A DNA stretch of 64,000 nucleotides. It comes from an uncultured Parabacteroides sp. (lineage in GTDB: Bacteria; Bacteroidota; Bacteroidia; Bacteroidales; Tannerellaceae). Under the pieces are notes generated by a model. It had not been told where the DNA came from, did not search any database, and saw only the letters and a program-made list of their open reading frames with translations. The position numbers and the translations under genes are program-made. The number at the start of each line of letters is the position of its first letter. Position 1 is the stretch's first letter. This document shows positions 25,567 through 34,647 of the stretch, in pieces. Location: the NCBI RefSeq assembly GCF_902493135.1, contig NZ_CABUOD010000007.1, forward strand, positions 1 through 64,000, given 5' to 3'.

Positions 25567-26559
25567 ATGGAAATGTACAAAGCAAATGATAACCGGTATG
25601 CCGACATGGTTTACAGGCGTTGCGGGCGAAGCGGATTGTTGTTGCCGGCCGTCTCGTTGGGATTGTGGCATAATTTTGGCAGTGTGGATGTGTTCAATAA
25701 CTTTATTCAGATTGCGCATACCGCTTTCGACAATGGGATTACACATTTTGATCTTGCCAATAATTACGGTCCGGCGTATGGGTCGGCGGAGGAAAACTTC
25801 GGCCGTATACTGAAGAAAGGCTTGGGACAGTATCGGGATGAGCTTGTTATTTCCACGAAAGCCGGATATGATATGTGGCCCGGTCCGTATGGTAACTGGG
25901 GAAGTCGCAAGTACTTGATGGCAAGCCTGGACCAGAGCCTGAAACGGATGGGGCTGGAATATGTGGATATCTTCTATTCGCATCGTCCGGATCCGCAGAC
26001 ACCGATCGAGGAAACGATGGGGGCGCTGGCCGATATCGTGAGACAGGGGAAAGCCTTGTATGTCGGAATCTCGAACTATAATGCCGGGCAGACGGAAAAG
26101 GCGCTTGCTGTCTTGCGGGAACATCGCGTGCCTTGCCTGATTCATCAGGCACGCTATTCGATGCTGGATCGCTGGACTGAACCGGACCTGTTGCCTTTGC
26201 TGAAGCAGGAAGGGGTGGGGATGATCGCTTTTTCGCCGTTGGCGCAGGGGATGTTGACGGACAAATATCTGAACGGTATCCCCGAAAATTCACGCGCTGC
26301 CAAATCTACAGGCCATCTGCAACGCGAACAGGTGACGGAAGAAAAGATGAATAAAATCCGCCGATTGAATGAGCTTGCAAAGCAACGCGGCCAAACGCTT
26401 GCGGAAATGGCACTTGCCTGGCTGCTGAAGGACGACCGGGTAACGAGTGTCCTGGTAGGAGCCAGTTCGGTCGCACAGTTGACGGATAATTTGAAGGCGT
26501 TGCAAAACATGGTTTTTACAGAGGAAGAAATACAGGAAATAGAGAATATATTACAATAA
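25567..26559 (+). CDS. Aldo/keto reductase, YghZ-like
   Basis: A 330-aa cytoplasmic NADPH-dependent reductase of the AKR14/YghZ type (E. coli YghZ reduces L-glyceraldehyde 3-phosphate and methylglyoxal). Visible features are the catalytic Asp/Tyr in FDLANNYGPAYGSAEENFG (about residues 58-76), the Lys in STKAGYDMWPGPYGNWGSRK, the catalytic His in IFYSHRPDP, and the NADPH-binding VLVGASSVAQL near the C-terminus. It lies 39 bp upstream of the AddB-like gene on the same strand, so the two may share a transcript, although their roles are unrelated. Confidence 0.87.
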   Translation: MEMYKANDNRYADMVYRRCGRSGLLLPAVSLGLWHNFGSVDVFNNFIQIAHTAFDNGITHFDLANNYGPAYGSAEENFGRILKKGLGQYRDELVISTKAGYDMWPGPYGNWGSRKYLMASLDQSLKRMGLEYVDIFYSHRPDPQTPIEETMGALADIVRQGKALYVGISNYNAGQTEKALAVLREHRVPCLIHQARYSMLDRWTEPDLLPLLKQEGVGMIAFSPLAQGMLTDKYLNGIPENSRAAKSTGHLQREQVTEEKMNKIRRLNELAKQRGQTLAEMALAWLLKDDRVTSVLVGASSVAQLTDNLKALQNMVFTEEEIQEIENILQ

Positions 26560-26598
26560 AGTAACAGATAAATCGGCATTTACCAATTCAAACAATCA

Positions 26599-29499
26599 AT
26601 GAAACCCTTCTTATATCAGGTTGCATCCCATTTTTATTCTGAATACGGGGCCGAAGTCAGCCGTCTGGCTTTTGTTTTCCCGAACCGCCGTACGGGGCTG
26701 TTCTTTCAGAAGTATTTGTCGGAAGTGTCGGAGAAGCCGCTTTTCTCTCCGACGATCCTGACGATCAACGATCTGTTTGTACAGTTGAGCGGGAAGCAGA
26801 CAGCAGACCGGATCAGCATGTTGTTTAAGCTGTATGATATCTATCTGAGCCATAGCGGTTCTTCCGAAACATTCGACGAGTTCCTCTATTGGGGGGAAAT
26901 GCTGCTGAATGATTTTGATGATATCGATAAATACATGGCTGACGCCCGCATGCTCTTCACAAACGTGACAGACCTTCGTGAGATTGAGAATGATTTCAGT
27001 TTTCTAAGTCCCGAACAGATCGCGGCTATCCGGACTTTTTGGTCTTCTTTCTACCCGAAAGGAGATACGCCCAACCAGGAACAGTTCCTGGCAGTCTGGC
27101 AGATCTTATACGCTTTATATACCGATTTGCGGGAAGCGCTTGCAGCCGAGGGCAAGGGGTATGAGGGTATGATTTTCAGGGAAGTAGTCGAAAAGATGGA
27201 GAAAAACGAATGTTGTGACCTTCCCTATACGAGAGTCGTGTTTGTCGGTTTGAATGCCCTTTCTGTGGCTGAAGAACGTTTCCTGTCCGAGTTGCAGAAA
27301 CGGGAGATAGCCGATTTTTGCTGGGATTATGCTTCGCCGAAAGTGACGGATCCGGATAATAAAGCCTCTTACTTTGTGGAGCGCAATTTACGGCGGTTCC
27401 CCTCTCAATTCATTCCCGATCCTCCCCTTTCGACTCCCCAAATTGACGTGATCGGCATCCCTTCCGGTATCGGGCAGGCCAAGCAAGTGCACCGTATTTT
27501 AAGCGAGCTTTGCAAGGAAGATGAAATGAGCGCGGAAGAGGCATTGCGGACGGCTGTGATTCTGCCGGACGAGCATTTGCTGATTCCGGTCCTGAATGCC
27601 ATCCCCGAACAGATCAGGCGGATCAACGTGACGATGGGATATCCGTTGGCCGGTACCCCGGTGGCTTCTTTGATGGAATATATTTTGGCTTTGCAGAAGA
27701 ACGTTCGTTATGTGGACCGGCGGCCGGTGTTTTATTTCCGGGATGTCTTGCCGATCCTGAACCATCGCTATATCTCGACCACCTCTCCGGAGGTGGTTTC
27801 CGGTCTGGTGAAAGACATTTCGGAAAACAACAAGATCTACATATCGTATGACGATCTGAATAAGACGCCTCTTTTGTCCATCCTCTTTACTCCGGTGACC
27901 GAGGTGGAAATGTTTTCCGATTACCTGATTAACGTGTTGCAGGAGCTTAACAGGGCCATTGACGATGGACAATGCACAATGGACGATGAAAAGGGCGACG
28001 AGAAATTGTCAATTGTCAATTGTCAATTATCAATTGCCGACATTGAGCAGGAGTTCATCTTCCATTATTTCGCTACCGTCAACCGGATGAAGGAAGTCAT
28101 GCGGGAGGCGAATGTAGAAATGAAAATCGAGACCTATTTCCGTTTGCTGAAACGTTTGACGGACACGATTACGATCCCTTTCCATGGTGAACCTCTTTCG
28201 GGTTTGCAGATCATGGGGGTTTTGGAGACTCGTGCGCTCGACTTTGACCGGTTGATTATCCTTTCGATGAATGAAGGAATTTTCCCGCTGAGGAAAGCGG
28301 CTAACTCATTTATTCCTTATAATCTCCGCCGGGGGTTCGGTTTGCCGACATACGAGCATCAGGACAGTGTTTGGGCGTATCATTTCTACCGTTTGATTTA
28401 TCGTGCCAGCCATGTCAGCCTGCTTTATGATACCCGGAGCAACGGGTTGCAGACAGGCGAGGTCAGCCGTTTCGTGCATCAGTTGCATTATCATTATGAG
28501 GAACCGATACGGAACAAGCTGGTCGTTTACAACGTCTCTTCTTCCAAGACCCCTGCCTTGCAGGTGGCTAAGACGGAGGAGGTCATGAACCGCCTGGCGG
28601 CCTTCCGGGACGGCGGGGCGCGGGCGATATCGGCGAGTGCGGTCAATACTTATCTGGACTGTCCGCTTAAATTCTATTTCTCCGTTGTCGAAGGGATACG
28701 GGAAGAAGAGGAGGTAAGCGAGACGATCGAAAGTAATGTTTTCGGAAGCATCCTGCATAAGGTGATGGAGGAATTGTATCAGCCTTTCTGCGGAAAGATG
28801 GTGACGGCCGATCTGCTGAAAGCGATCCGCAAAGATACGCCTATGTTGACGGGGGCGGTTGCCCGTGCCTTTGCCGAAATTTTCTTTAAGACGGATATCG
28901 TCCGTCCGCTCACCGGACAGAATTTCCTGATCGGCGAGATGATTCGCAAATATGTGGAGAAAGTGCTGGAACGGGACGGTAAACTGACTCCTTTCCGTTA
29001 TATCGAATCGGAAAAGAAGATAAAATGCCTTTTCCCGTTGACGGATAAAAGTAATATCCAGCTGAAAGGATTTATCGACCGTATCGACGAAGTGCGTGAT
29101 GCCGTCCGCATCATCGACTACAAGAGTGGAAGCGGGACGACGCAGTTTACCTCTGTCGAAGCCCTTTTCGACAAGGAAGATACGGATCGTGCCAAGGCAG
29201 TCATGCAGGTCTTTATGTATGCATGTATGTATGGATCAGTTCCGCATTCAACTGCTATCCAGCCGGGCATCTATTACATGCGGACCCTCTTTTCTCCCTC
29301 TTTCGATCCCGGAATTTACCGCCGTACAGACCGGTTCAAAACGGAACAGGTCCAGGACTTCGCCAATTACCATACGGATTTTGAGAACGGCTTGCGGAAT
29401 TGCCTGGATGAAATCTTCGGGACGGAAACGCCGTTCGTACAAACCCCGAACGGGAAAGCCTGCACGTATTGCCCGTTTAAGGATATCTGTGGAAAATAA
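26599..29499 (+). CDS. PD-(D/E)XK nuclease family protein, AddB-like
   Basis: A 966-aa protein resembling the AddB subunit of AddAB helicase-nucleases, which process double-strand breaks for recombination. The N-terminus (FVFPNRRTGLFFQKYL) occupies the Walker A place but lacks a normal GKT, as in degenerate AddB proteins. A RecB-type nuclease domain lies at about residues 675-966, with the catalytic RIIDYKSGSGT (about 835-845). A Cys in LDCPLKFYF (about 690) plus C-X2-C-X5-C at the very C-terminus (CTYCPFKDIC) form the expected 4Fe-4S cluster. The partner AddA-type helicase is not in the window. Residues about 453-480 are encoded by a simple-repeat tract (see separate entry). Confidence 0.82.
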   Translation: MKPFLYQVASHFYSEYGAEVSRLAFVFPNRRTGLFFQKYLSEVSEKPLFSPTILTINDLFVQLSGKQTADRISMLFKLYDIYLSHSGSSETFDEFLYWGEMLLNDFDDIDKYMADARMLFTNVTDLREIENDFSFLSPEQIAAIRTFWSSFYPKGDTPNQEQFLAVWQILYALYTDLREALAAEGKGYEGMIFREVVEKMEKNECCDLPYTRVVFVGLNALSVAEERFLSELQKREIADFCWDYASPKVTDPDNKASYFVERNLRRFPSQFIPDPPLSTPQIDVIGIPSGIGQAKQVHRILSELCKEDEMSAEEALRTAVILPDEHLLIPVLNAIPEQIRRINVTMGYPLAGTPVASLMEYILALQKNVRYVDRRPVFYFRDVLPILNHRYISTTSPEVVSGLVKDISENNKIYISYDDLNKTPLLSILFTPVTEVEMFSDYLINVLQELNRAIDDGQCTMDDEKGDEKLSIVNCQLSIADIEQEFIFHYFATVNRMKEVMREANVEMKIETYFRLLKRLTDTITIPFHGEPLSGLQIMGVLETRALDFDRLIILSMNEGIFPLRKAANSFIPYNLRRGFGLPTYEHQDSVWAYHFYRLIYRASHVSLLYDTRSNGLQTGEVSRFVHQLHYHYEEPIRNKLVVYNVSSSKTPALQVAKTEEVMNRLAAFRDGGARAISASAVNTYLDCPLKFYFSVVEGIREEEEVSETIESNVFGSILHKVMEELYQPFCGKMVTADLLKAIRKDTPMLTGAVARAFAEIFFKTDIVRPLTGQNFLIGEMIRKYVEKVLERDGKLTPFRYIESEKKIKCLFPLTDKSNIQLKGFIDRIDEVRDAVRIIDYKSGSGTTQFTSVEALFDKEDTDRAKAVMQVFMYACMYGSVPHSTAIQPGIYYMRTLFSPSFDPGIYRRTDRFKTEQVQDFANYHTDFENGLRNCLDEIFGTETPFVQTPNGKACTYCPFKDICGK
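27958..28040 (+). repeat. In-frame simple-repeat insertion within the AddB-like gene
   Basis: The DNA reads GACGATGGACAATGCACAAT ... then GTCAATT repeated three to four times, the same kind of short repeat seen in intergenic spacers of Bacteroidetes. Translated, it gives DDGQCTMDDEKGDEKLSIVN followed by CQLSIADI, a low-complexity insert that keeps the frame. It sits between the helicase-like and nuclease-like parts. Confidence 0.6.
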
Positions 29500-29524
29500 G
29501 GAGTCGGAAGTCTCCGGACAATTG

Positions 29525-29612
29525 CTTTCCGGATCAAAAACGGCTGTCCCAAGTTGGGACGACCGCTTTTGATCCGGAAAGTGCCTCTCCCGACTTGGAA
29601 CGGCACTTTCGT
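29525..29612. terminator. Bidirectional double hairpin between convergent genes
   Basis: A long inverted repeat, 29525-29539 with 29567-29581, encloses an inner GTCCCAA/TTGGGAC palindrome. A second hairpin, AAAGTGCC (29578-29585) with GGCACTTT (29602-29609), shares the last four bases of the first. Being between convergent stops, the pair probably terminates both strands. Confidence 0.7.
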
Positions 29613-29613
29613 T

Positions 29614-31020
29614 TTATAGCGTCTCTTGTTTCAGTTGTTCGACGAACCGGTCGATCCGCTGTAGTTCTTTCGGAATATCGATCCCCTGCGGACAGTGCGG
29701 ATTGCATTGGTTGCAACTGGTACAATGATCCGCCTGGCGGAGTTTCGGGACGCTGCGGTCATACCCGATCAGATAAGCCCGGCGGGCTTTGCGGTAGTTT
29801 TCATCCTGCCCGCTCTGCGGGACATTCCCTTCGTTCACACATTTATTATAATGAAGCAAGATTCCCGGAATATCGATCCCGTAAGGACAAGGCATGCAAT
29901 ATTTGCAGTCGTTACACGGGATGGTCGGATATTGCATCATCAAGTCGGCAGTGTCGAACAAGAAACGGTTTTCCTCTTCCGTCAACGGCTGCAACGGACA
30001 GTAGGAGCGGAGGTTGTCTTGCAGATGCTCCATGTAAGTCATGCCGCTCAGCACGGTGAGCACGCCGGGAAACGAGCCGGCAAACCGGAAAGCCCAGGAG
30101 GCGACGCTCCGTCCCGGTTCGCGTTGTTTCAGGCGGGCGACGATATGGTCGTGCACGTTCGAAAGCCGTCCTCCGAGGAGCGGTTCCATGATGATGGCGG
30201 GAATCCCCCGTTTCTGCAATTCCCCGTACAGGTATTCCGCATCGGTGTTTCGCGGGTTGATCTCTTTGGCATGTTTCCAGTCCAGGTAGTTCAGCTGGAT
30301 CTGGACGAAATCCCATTGATATTCGTCGTGTTTCGAAAGCAAATAATCGAACACCTCTATATCTCCGTGATAGGAGAAACCTAAGTTTCGGATACGTCCC
30401 GCCTTGCGTTCTTCGAGCAGGAAGTCGAGCATGCCGTTCTTGACATACCGGTTTTCGTAGGCTTCCATACCTCCCATGCCGATCCCGTGGAGCAGCATAT
30501 AATCGAGATAATCGACTTGCAGCTCCTTGAGCGAATTGTTATACATCGCGATAGAGGCCTCACGGCTCCATGTGTCGGGAGAGAAGTTCGAGAGCTTGGT
30601 GGCGATATAATACTTATCACGCGGATAGCGGCTGAGGGCGATCCCCATGGCATGTTCCGAACGTCCCTTGCAATAGGCGGGCGACGTGTCGAAGTAATTC
30701 ACGCCGTGCTCGATGGCATAGTCGGTCAGCCGGTTGACCATCTCCTGGTCGATTTCGTCGTCGTTGTCTCTTGCGCTGTTTTTGGCAATGGTCGGCAGGC
30801 GCATGCATCCGTAGCCGAGGAGGGAAACCTTGTCTTTTGTGGACGGTGTCGTGCGGTAGGTCATCCGGTCCGTGGGAATGGGGGTGGAGCTTCCCGAACC
30901 AGAGGCCACCCTGCTGTCCGGACTGCACCCGGAGAGCAACGGGGCGGTGGTTGCCGTGCTGATCCCTACGATCTTCAGGAAGTCGCGACGGTTTATCGCT
31001 TGATGATTGTCTTTTTTCAT
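29614..31020 (-). CDS. Tat-exported aldo/keto reductase with 4Fe-4S ferredoxin domain
   Basis: A 468-aa fusion. The N-terminus has a Tat signal (NRRDFLKIVG, then a hydrophobic stretch and LLSGCSP, which may also be a lipobox), so it is probably exported folded. An aldo/keto reductase barrel spans about residues 60-360, with the catalytic Tyr in YFDTSPAY and His in MLLHGIG. Two 4Fe-4S motifs follow: CNDCKYCMPCPYGIDIP and CTSCNQCNPHCPQGIDIP. It is 25 bp downstream of the polyferredoxin gene and should receive or give electrons to it. The substrate is unknown. The reading frame is open up to 31233, but the Tat signal fixes the start at 31020. Confidence 0.83.
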   Translation of the reverse strand: MKKDNHQAINRRDFLKIVGISTATTAPLLSGCSPDSRVASGSGSSTPIPTDRMTYRTTPSTKDKVSLLGYGCMRLPTIAKNSARDNDDEIDQEMVNRLTDYAIEHGVNYFDTSPAYCKGRSEHAMGIALSRYPRDKYYIATKLSNFSPDTWSREASIAMYNNSLKELQVDYLDYMLLHGIGMGGMEAYENRYVKNGMLDFLLEERKAGRIRNLGFSYHGDIEVFDYLLSKHDEYQWDFVQIQLNYLDWKHAKEINPRNTDAEYLYGELQKRGIPAIIMEPLLGGRLSNVHDHIVARLKQREPGRSVASWAFRFAGSFPGVLTVLSGMTYMEHLQDNLRSYCPLQPLTEEENRFLFDTADLMMQYPTIPCNDCKYCMPCPYGIDIPGILLHYNKCVNEGNVPQSGQDENYRKARRAYLIGYDRSVPKLRQADHCTSCNQCNPHCPQGIDIPKELQRIDRFVEQLKQETL

Positions 31021-31045
31021 ATATGATGATTCTTTTATTTCTTGA

Positions 31046-32551
31046 TTAAATATTCCGGTGTTGTTCGTGTCCTTCGACATATATGGCGCTGAACGGGCGG
31101 GAGGGGCAGAGGTTTTCGCAGGCTCCGCAGCCGATGCATTTTTCCTCGTTGATGACCGGTAGTTGAGGCGAATCCGGATCGTTCGGGTCTTTTGCCACCA
31201 TCTGGATCGCTTGGGTAGGGCAATGGCGGGCACAGTTGCCGCAAGTGACGCCGTCCCGGTTGACGATGCAATTTTCCTGGATCAGTACGGCATGTCCGAT
31301 CTGGATAGCCGTTTTGTCCGCTTTCGTGATCGGACGGATCGCGCCGGTCGGGCAAACTTCCGAACATTTGACGCATTCGGGACGGCAATACCCTCGTTCG
31401 TACGACACCTCCGGCTGCATGAATGTATGCAGGTTTCCCGAAGGACGCAGCACATGGTTCGTACAAACCGACACACAAAGCTGGCACGCGGTGCAATGTC
31501 GGGAGAAATTGGCTGCGCTCAGCGAGCCCGGAGGGGTGATCGGGGTGGCCCGGTCCGGTTTCTTTTTATCTTCGATGATGGCCAGTCCGCCGTCGACTTT
31601 CTTGTCCGGGAGTTGTACTTTTTCCTGGGCTTTCAGTGCGGCTGAAGTGGCAAGCAATGCCGATACGGTGAAGAACTTGCGGCGGTCGGGCTTGTCTACG
31701 GCCGGTTGGGCGGTCTGTGTTTCCGCCTTGTCTGTTTTTCTGCGGGTATATCGGATGGCTCCCTGCCGGCATTTGTCGATACAATCCATACAGGCGACGC
31801 AACGGCTGTAATCGATCTCGTGTGCTTTCGCATTGATACAGGCTGCTTTGCAATTACGGGCGCATAAGCCGCAGCCATTGCATTCGGATGTATCGATAAC
31901 CGGCTTGAAAACGGAGAAACGGGAGATCAATCCCAAAACCGTACCTACCGGGCAGATCGTGTTGCAATAGGTCCGTCCGTTTCGCCAGGCAAGTATGATC
32001 AGTATAATGAAGGTAACTGTGGCAATGATGAAGGTCGGGAGGCTTCGTAGCCAGACTTCCGTCTCGTAGAAAGCATAACTGCCCGCCCGTTCCGCCAAGT
32101 AGGCCAGAAAGTTGTTCCCCCATTGCCAGAGGGGAGCGAATAAGTTGGAGGCGATACGCCCGTAAGCGCTGTAGGGTGCGATCAAGGCCGCCCATGCCCC
32201 TAACCCGCTGATCATGGCAAGGATAAAGATCACCATCACCCCGTATCTTAGCCAGGACAAGGCGGGGGAATACCGGAAACGATTTTTCTTCCGTTTCCCC
32301 GCCAGCCATGAAACAACATCCTGGAATATACCGAGAGGGCAGATTACAGAGCAGTAAACCCGCCCGAAAATCCAGGTCAATGCAATGAGCAACAGCACCA
32401 CGCCGAGGTTTAGTGCCAATACCGCCGGCAGGAACTGTATTTTCGCCAGCCACCCGAACCATGTATGCAACGTCCCCGTGAAATCGAGAAACAGCAGGGT
32501 GACAAGCGTAAAACAGATAAATGCAGTTGTAAGTCTGATTGTTCGCAACAT
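31046..32551 (-). CDS. Membrane polyferredoxin (NapH/CcoG-like 4Fe-4S protein)
   Basis: A 501-aa inner-membrane electron carrier. The N-terminal part has about five membrane segments with the NapH-type CSVICPLGIFQD and CNTICPVGTVLG motifs. Then come the 4Fe-4S motifs CNGCGLCARNC, CVACMDCIDKC, CTACQLCVSVC, a CRPECVKCSEVC variant, CGNCARHC and CIGCGACENLC, ending near the C-terminus. It lies first in a two-gene operon with the Tat-exported reductase, suggesting a quinol-to-periplasm redox path. Physiological donor and acceptor are not evident. A TATTTTTG promoter box lies 38 bp upstream. Confidence 0.85.
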   Translation of the reverse strand: MLRTIRLTTAFICFTLVTLLFLDFTGTLHTWFGWLAKIQFLPAVLALNLGVVLLLIALTWIFGRVYCSVICPLGIFQDVVSWLAGKRKKNRFRYSPALSWLRYGVMVIFILAMISGLGAWAALIAPYSAYGRIASNLFAPLWQWGNNFLAYLAERAGSYAFYETEVWLRSLPTFIIATVTFIILIILAWRNGRTYCNTICPVGTVLGLISRFSVFKPVIDTSECNGCGLCARNCKAACINAKAHEIDYSRCVACMDCIDKCRQGAIRYTRRKTDKAETQTAQPAVDKPDRRKFFTVSALLATSAALKAQEKVQLPDKKVDGGLAIIEDKKKPDRATPITPPGSLSAANFSRHCTACQLCVSVCTNHVLRPSGNLHTFMQPEVSYERGYCRPECVKCSEVCPTGAIRPITKADKTAIQIGHAVLIQENCIVNRDGVTCGNCARHCPTQAIQMVAKDPNDPDSPQLPVINEEKCIGCGACENLCPSRPFSAIYVEGHEQHRNI

Positions 32552-32588
32552 AATAAACTCTTTTTAGATAGTCTGTTATTTTATGTCG

Positions 32589-32596
32589 CAAAAATA
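32589..32596 (-). promoter_or_regulatory. -7 element of the polyferredoxin operon
   Basis: On the minus strand TATTTTTG matches TAnnTTTG; a partial -33 (GTTG) lies 18 bp upstream of it. The leader is about 30 nt. Confidence 0.5.
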
Positions 32597-32659
32597 GTGA
32601 AAGGAAATGATTTACAACTTATACGAATTACAGATTGATATACCAATATTACGGTTTTG

Positions 32660-33520
32660 TCAACTTCGGCAAAAAGTCTGGCTGACAAACTTCAGGACTT
32701 CCGGCAAAGCCGTCCGCCAATAGGTCCAGCTATGGCCGCCGTCGCGCACCCTGAATTCGTGCCTGATCCCTTTCTGCCTCATGATCTGGTGCACCTGCAT
32801 GTTTCCGTCCAGCAGGCCGTCGTCATCACCGCAATCAATGTAATAACGGATTTTGGGCAAGTCGTTTTGGTCCCAGTCGGAAAGGAGCTTCAAAACATTG
32901 TTCTGCCTCCAGTGTTCGTCTCCCGGTCCGAACAGGCGGTTGAATAAATCCTTATGCGATTTGTTTTTTCGTGCTTCCATGACCGCGTCGTCGAAAACGG
33001 CGGCACTCAATGGGGCGCATGCGCAGAACATATCCGGATGATGCAAGCTGTACAGGAATGATCCGTAGCCACCCATCGACAGCCCGGCAATCGCCCGGCT
33101 TTCTTTATTACTGCGAATCCGGTATGTTTTTTCCATATAGGGGATAAGCTCTTCGAAAAACATGTCTTCATAGGGCGCTTTTCCGTCGTATTGGTTGATA
33201 TACCAAGTGTCCCATGCGTCCGGCATGACGATGATCATCGGTGCGGCTTCCTCGTTTGCGATGGCACGGTCGGCAATCGTTTTCATTTGCCCCATCTGAA
33301 TCCAGTTGGTCTCATTGTCCGTATAACCATGCAAGAGGTAGAGGACCGGATAATTCCTCTTCGAGGTGTTGTAGTCGGAAGGCAGGTAGATGGAGTAGGA
33401 AACTTTCCTGCCTAATTTGTTACTTTCGAAAGAGAGCGATTCGAAAACCGTACTCTGTGAATATCCTGCAACGTTGAATAGAAAGCACAGGATAAAATAG
33501 AGGTAAAATTTGTTTTTCAT
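32660..33520 (-). CDS. Secreted esterase, alpha/beta-hydrolase (esterase D/feruloyl-esterase type)
   Basis: A 286-aa protein with an N-terminal signal peptide (YLYFILCFLFNVAGYSQS). The PF00756-type fold is shown by YPVLYLLHGYTDNETNW (oxyanion region), the nucleophile Ser in GLSMGGYGSF (about 150), Asp in DCGDDDGLLD and His in DGGHSWTYWR near the C-terminus. Relatives are carbohydrate esterases that remove feruloyl or acetyl groups from xylan, and S-formylglutathione hydrolases; the signal peptide favours a polysaccharide role. It is monocistronic here. Confidence 0.82.
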   Translation of the reverse strand: MKNKFYLYFILCFLFNVAGYSQSTVFESLSFESNKLGRKVSYSIYLPSDYNTSKRNYPVLYLLHGYTDNETNWIQMGQMKTIADRAIANEEAAPMIIVMPDAWDTWYINQYDGKAPYEDMFFEELIPYMEKTYRIRSNKESRAIAGLSMGGYGSFLYSLHHPDMFCACAPLSAAVFDDAVMEARKNKSHKDLFNRLFGPGDEHWRQNNVLKLLSDWDQNDLPKIRYYIDCGDDDGLLDGNMQVHQIMRQKGIRHEFRVRDGGHSWTYWRTALPEVLKFVSQTFCRS

Positions 33521-33570
33521 ATACTATTAATAATTAGATTTGTTTGTCTGGACAGAGTAAGAATAAGAGA

Positions 33571-33612
33571 AGAGAGCTTGCCGGGAAACCATTAGGTTTC
33601 GACATGCTCTCT
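33571..33612 (-). terminator. Hairpin downstream of the PanE-like gene
   Basis: AGAGAGC ... GCTCTCT with an inner GGAAACC/GGTTTC pairing forms a long stem; on the minus strand it is followed by a T-rich but interrupted tail. Confidence 0.55.
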
Positions 33613-33628
33613 TTCCCTTATTGGGAAA

Positions 33629-34597
33629 TTAATCCGCCACCGGATAGGGAAATTCGGTCAACCCTTTGTACATGAACTGATAGGTCGGAACTTCGATGCC
33701 TAATTCCTGGGCAGTTCGTATGACATAGCCCGTCAATGTTTCCACTTCCGTGCGGTTGCCTTTTAGGAAATCACTGTGCATGGAGGTGGTCGAGTTGTTC
33801 GGCATGATCTTCTGAGCGTCGATGGCGGAGAATACCTGGTCGTCCGGCAGGGGAATGCCTTTGGCTACTGCCACGCTTTTGAGTTCATAACCTAAGGTGA
33901 TGTACAGGTCGATATGGTTGTTTATCACTTCACTGATCGGTTCGTTGAAATAAGAGGTGATAGTGGCGGCAGTCGAGATCATGAAGAACTTCTTCCAGAT
34001 TTCCACGTCGATATCGGCCGGTATTGTGGTAAGGATGCGGGCGTTCGCCAATATATCCTGCAATTCTTTCTGTCGTTTTGTCGGAACGGTTCGTGAACCG
34101 CCCGTACTCGTTTGGGCGTCCTTGCTACCGAAGAACATCCGGTCCTTTATGGTGAACTTTTCCACTTTTCCCGGTCTGACCAGGCGGGAACCGATGTAAA
34201 CGCATCCTTTCCAAACCTCGTTGTCCGGTAATAGCTTTTGTATGCGTTCCGCTATATCCGCCCCGTTCAGCAGGGGAATGATAACCGTATTCGGGCCGAT
34301 CACCGGAGCCAGTTGGGCTATATTCTCCTCCAAGTCGTAGCTTTTGGTACAACAAAACAGGTAATCGACCGGTCCTATTTCGGCAGGATTGTCGGTTGTG
34401 AGGGTTGGTTTTGCTTTGATCGTCAGGAATGTATTTCTGACTTCTATGCCGTTCTCCCGTATTTCTTTCAGGTTTTCTCCCCGGGAGATGAAATAGATGT
34501 CGACCTTATCGGAGTCTTTGTAACGGGCGGCTAATAATCCTCCGTAGTAACCGCCTACAGCTCCTATACCGGAAATTGCTATTTTAGTTTTACTCAT
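33629..34597 (-). CDS. Ketopantoate reductase family protein (PanE/ApbA-like)
   Basis: A 322-aa NADPH-dependent reductase. The Rossmann motif GIGAVGGYYGG lies near residues 9-19, the ApbA N-terminal domain to about 170, and the C-terminal helical domain has the catalytic-type Lys in DVEIWKKFFMISTAATI and the substrate-binding Glu/Asn/Ser positions. PanE reduces 2-dehydropantoate to pantoate in coenzyme A synthesis, but many paralogues act on other 2-oxo acids, and no other pan gene is adjacent. The open frame reaches 34687, yet the ATG at 34597 (MSKTKIAISG) is the family-like start. Confidence 0.8.
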   Translation of the reverse strand: MSKTKIAISGIGAVGGYYGGLLAARYKDSDKVDIYFISRGENLKEIRENGIEVRNTFLTIKAKPTLTTDNPAEIGPVDYLFCCTKSYDLEENIAQLAPVIGPNTVIIPLLNGADIAERIQKLLPDNEVWKGCVYIGSRLVRPGKVEKFTIKDRMFFGSKDAQTSTGGSRTVPTKRQKELQDILANARILTTIPADIDVEIWKKFFMISTAATITSYFNEPISEVINNHIDLYITLGYELKSVAVAKGIPLPDDQVFSAIDAQKIMPNNSTTSMHSDFLKGNRTEVETLTGYVIRTAQELGIEVPTYQFMYKGLTEFPYPVAD

Positions 34598-34647
34598 ATA
34601 TTCTTGTCTTATTATTTTTACAAAGATGGAAAATAAAATTGAAATAA

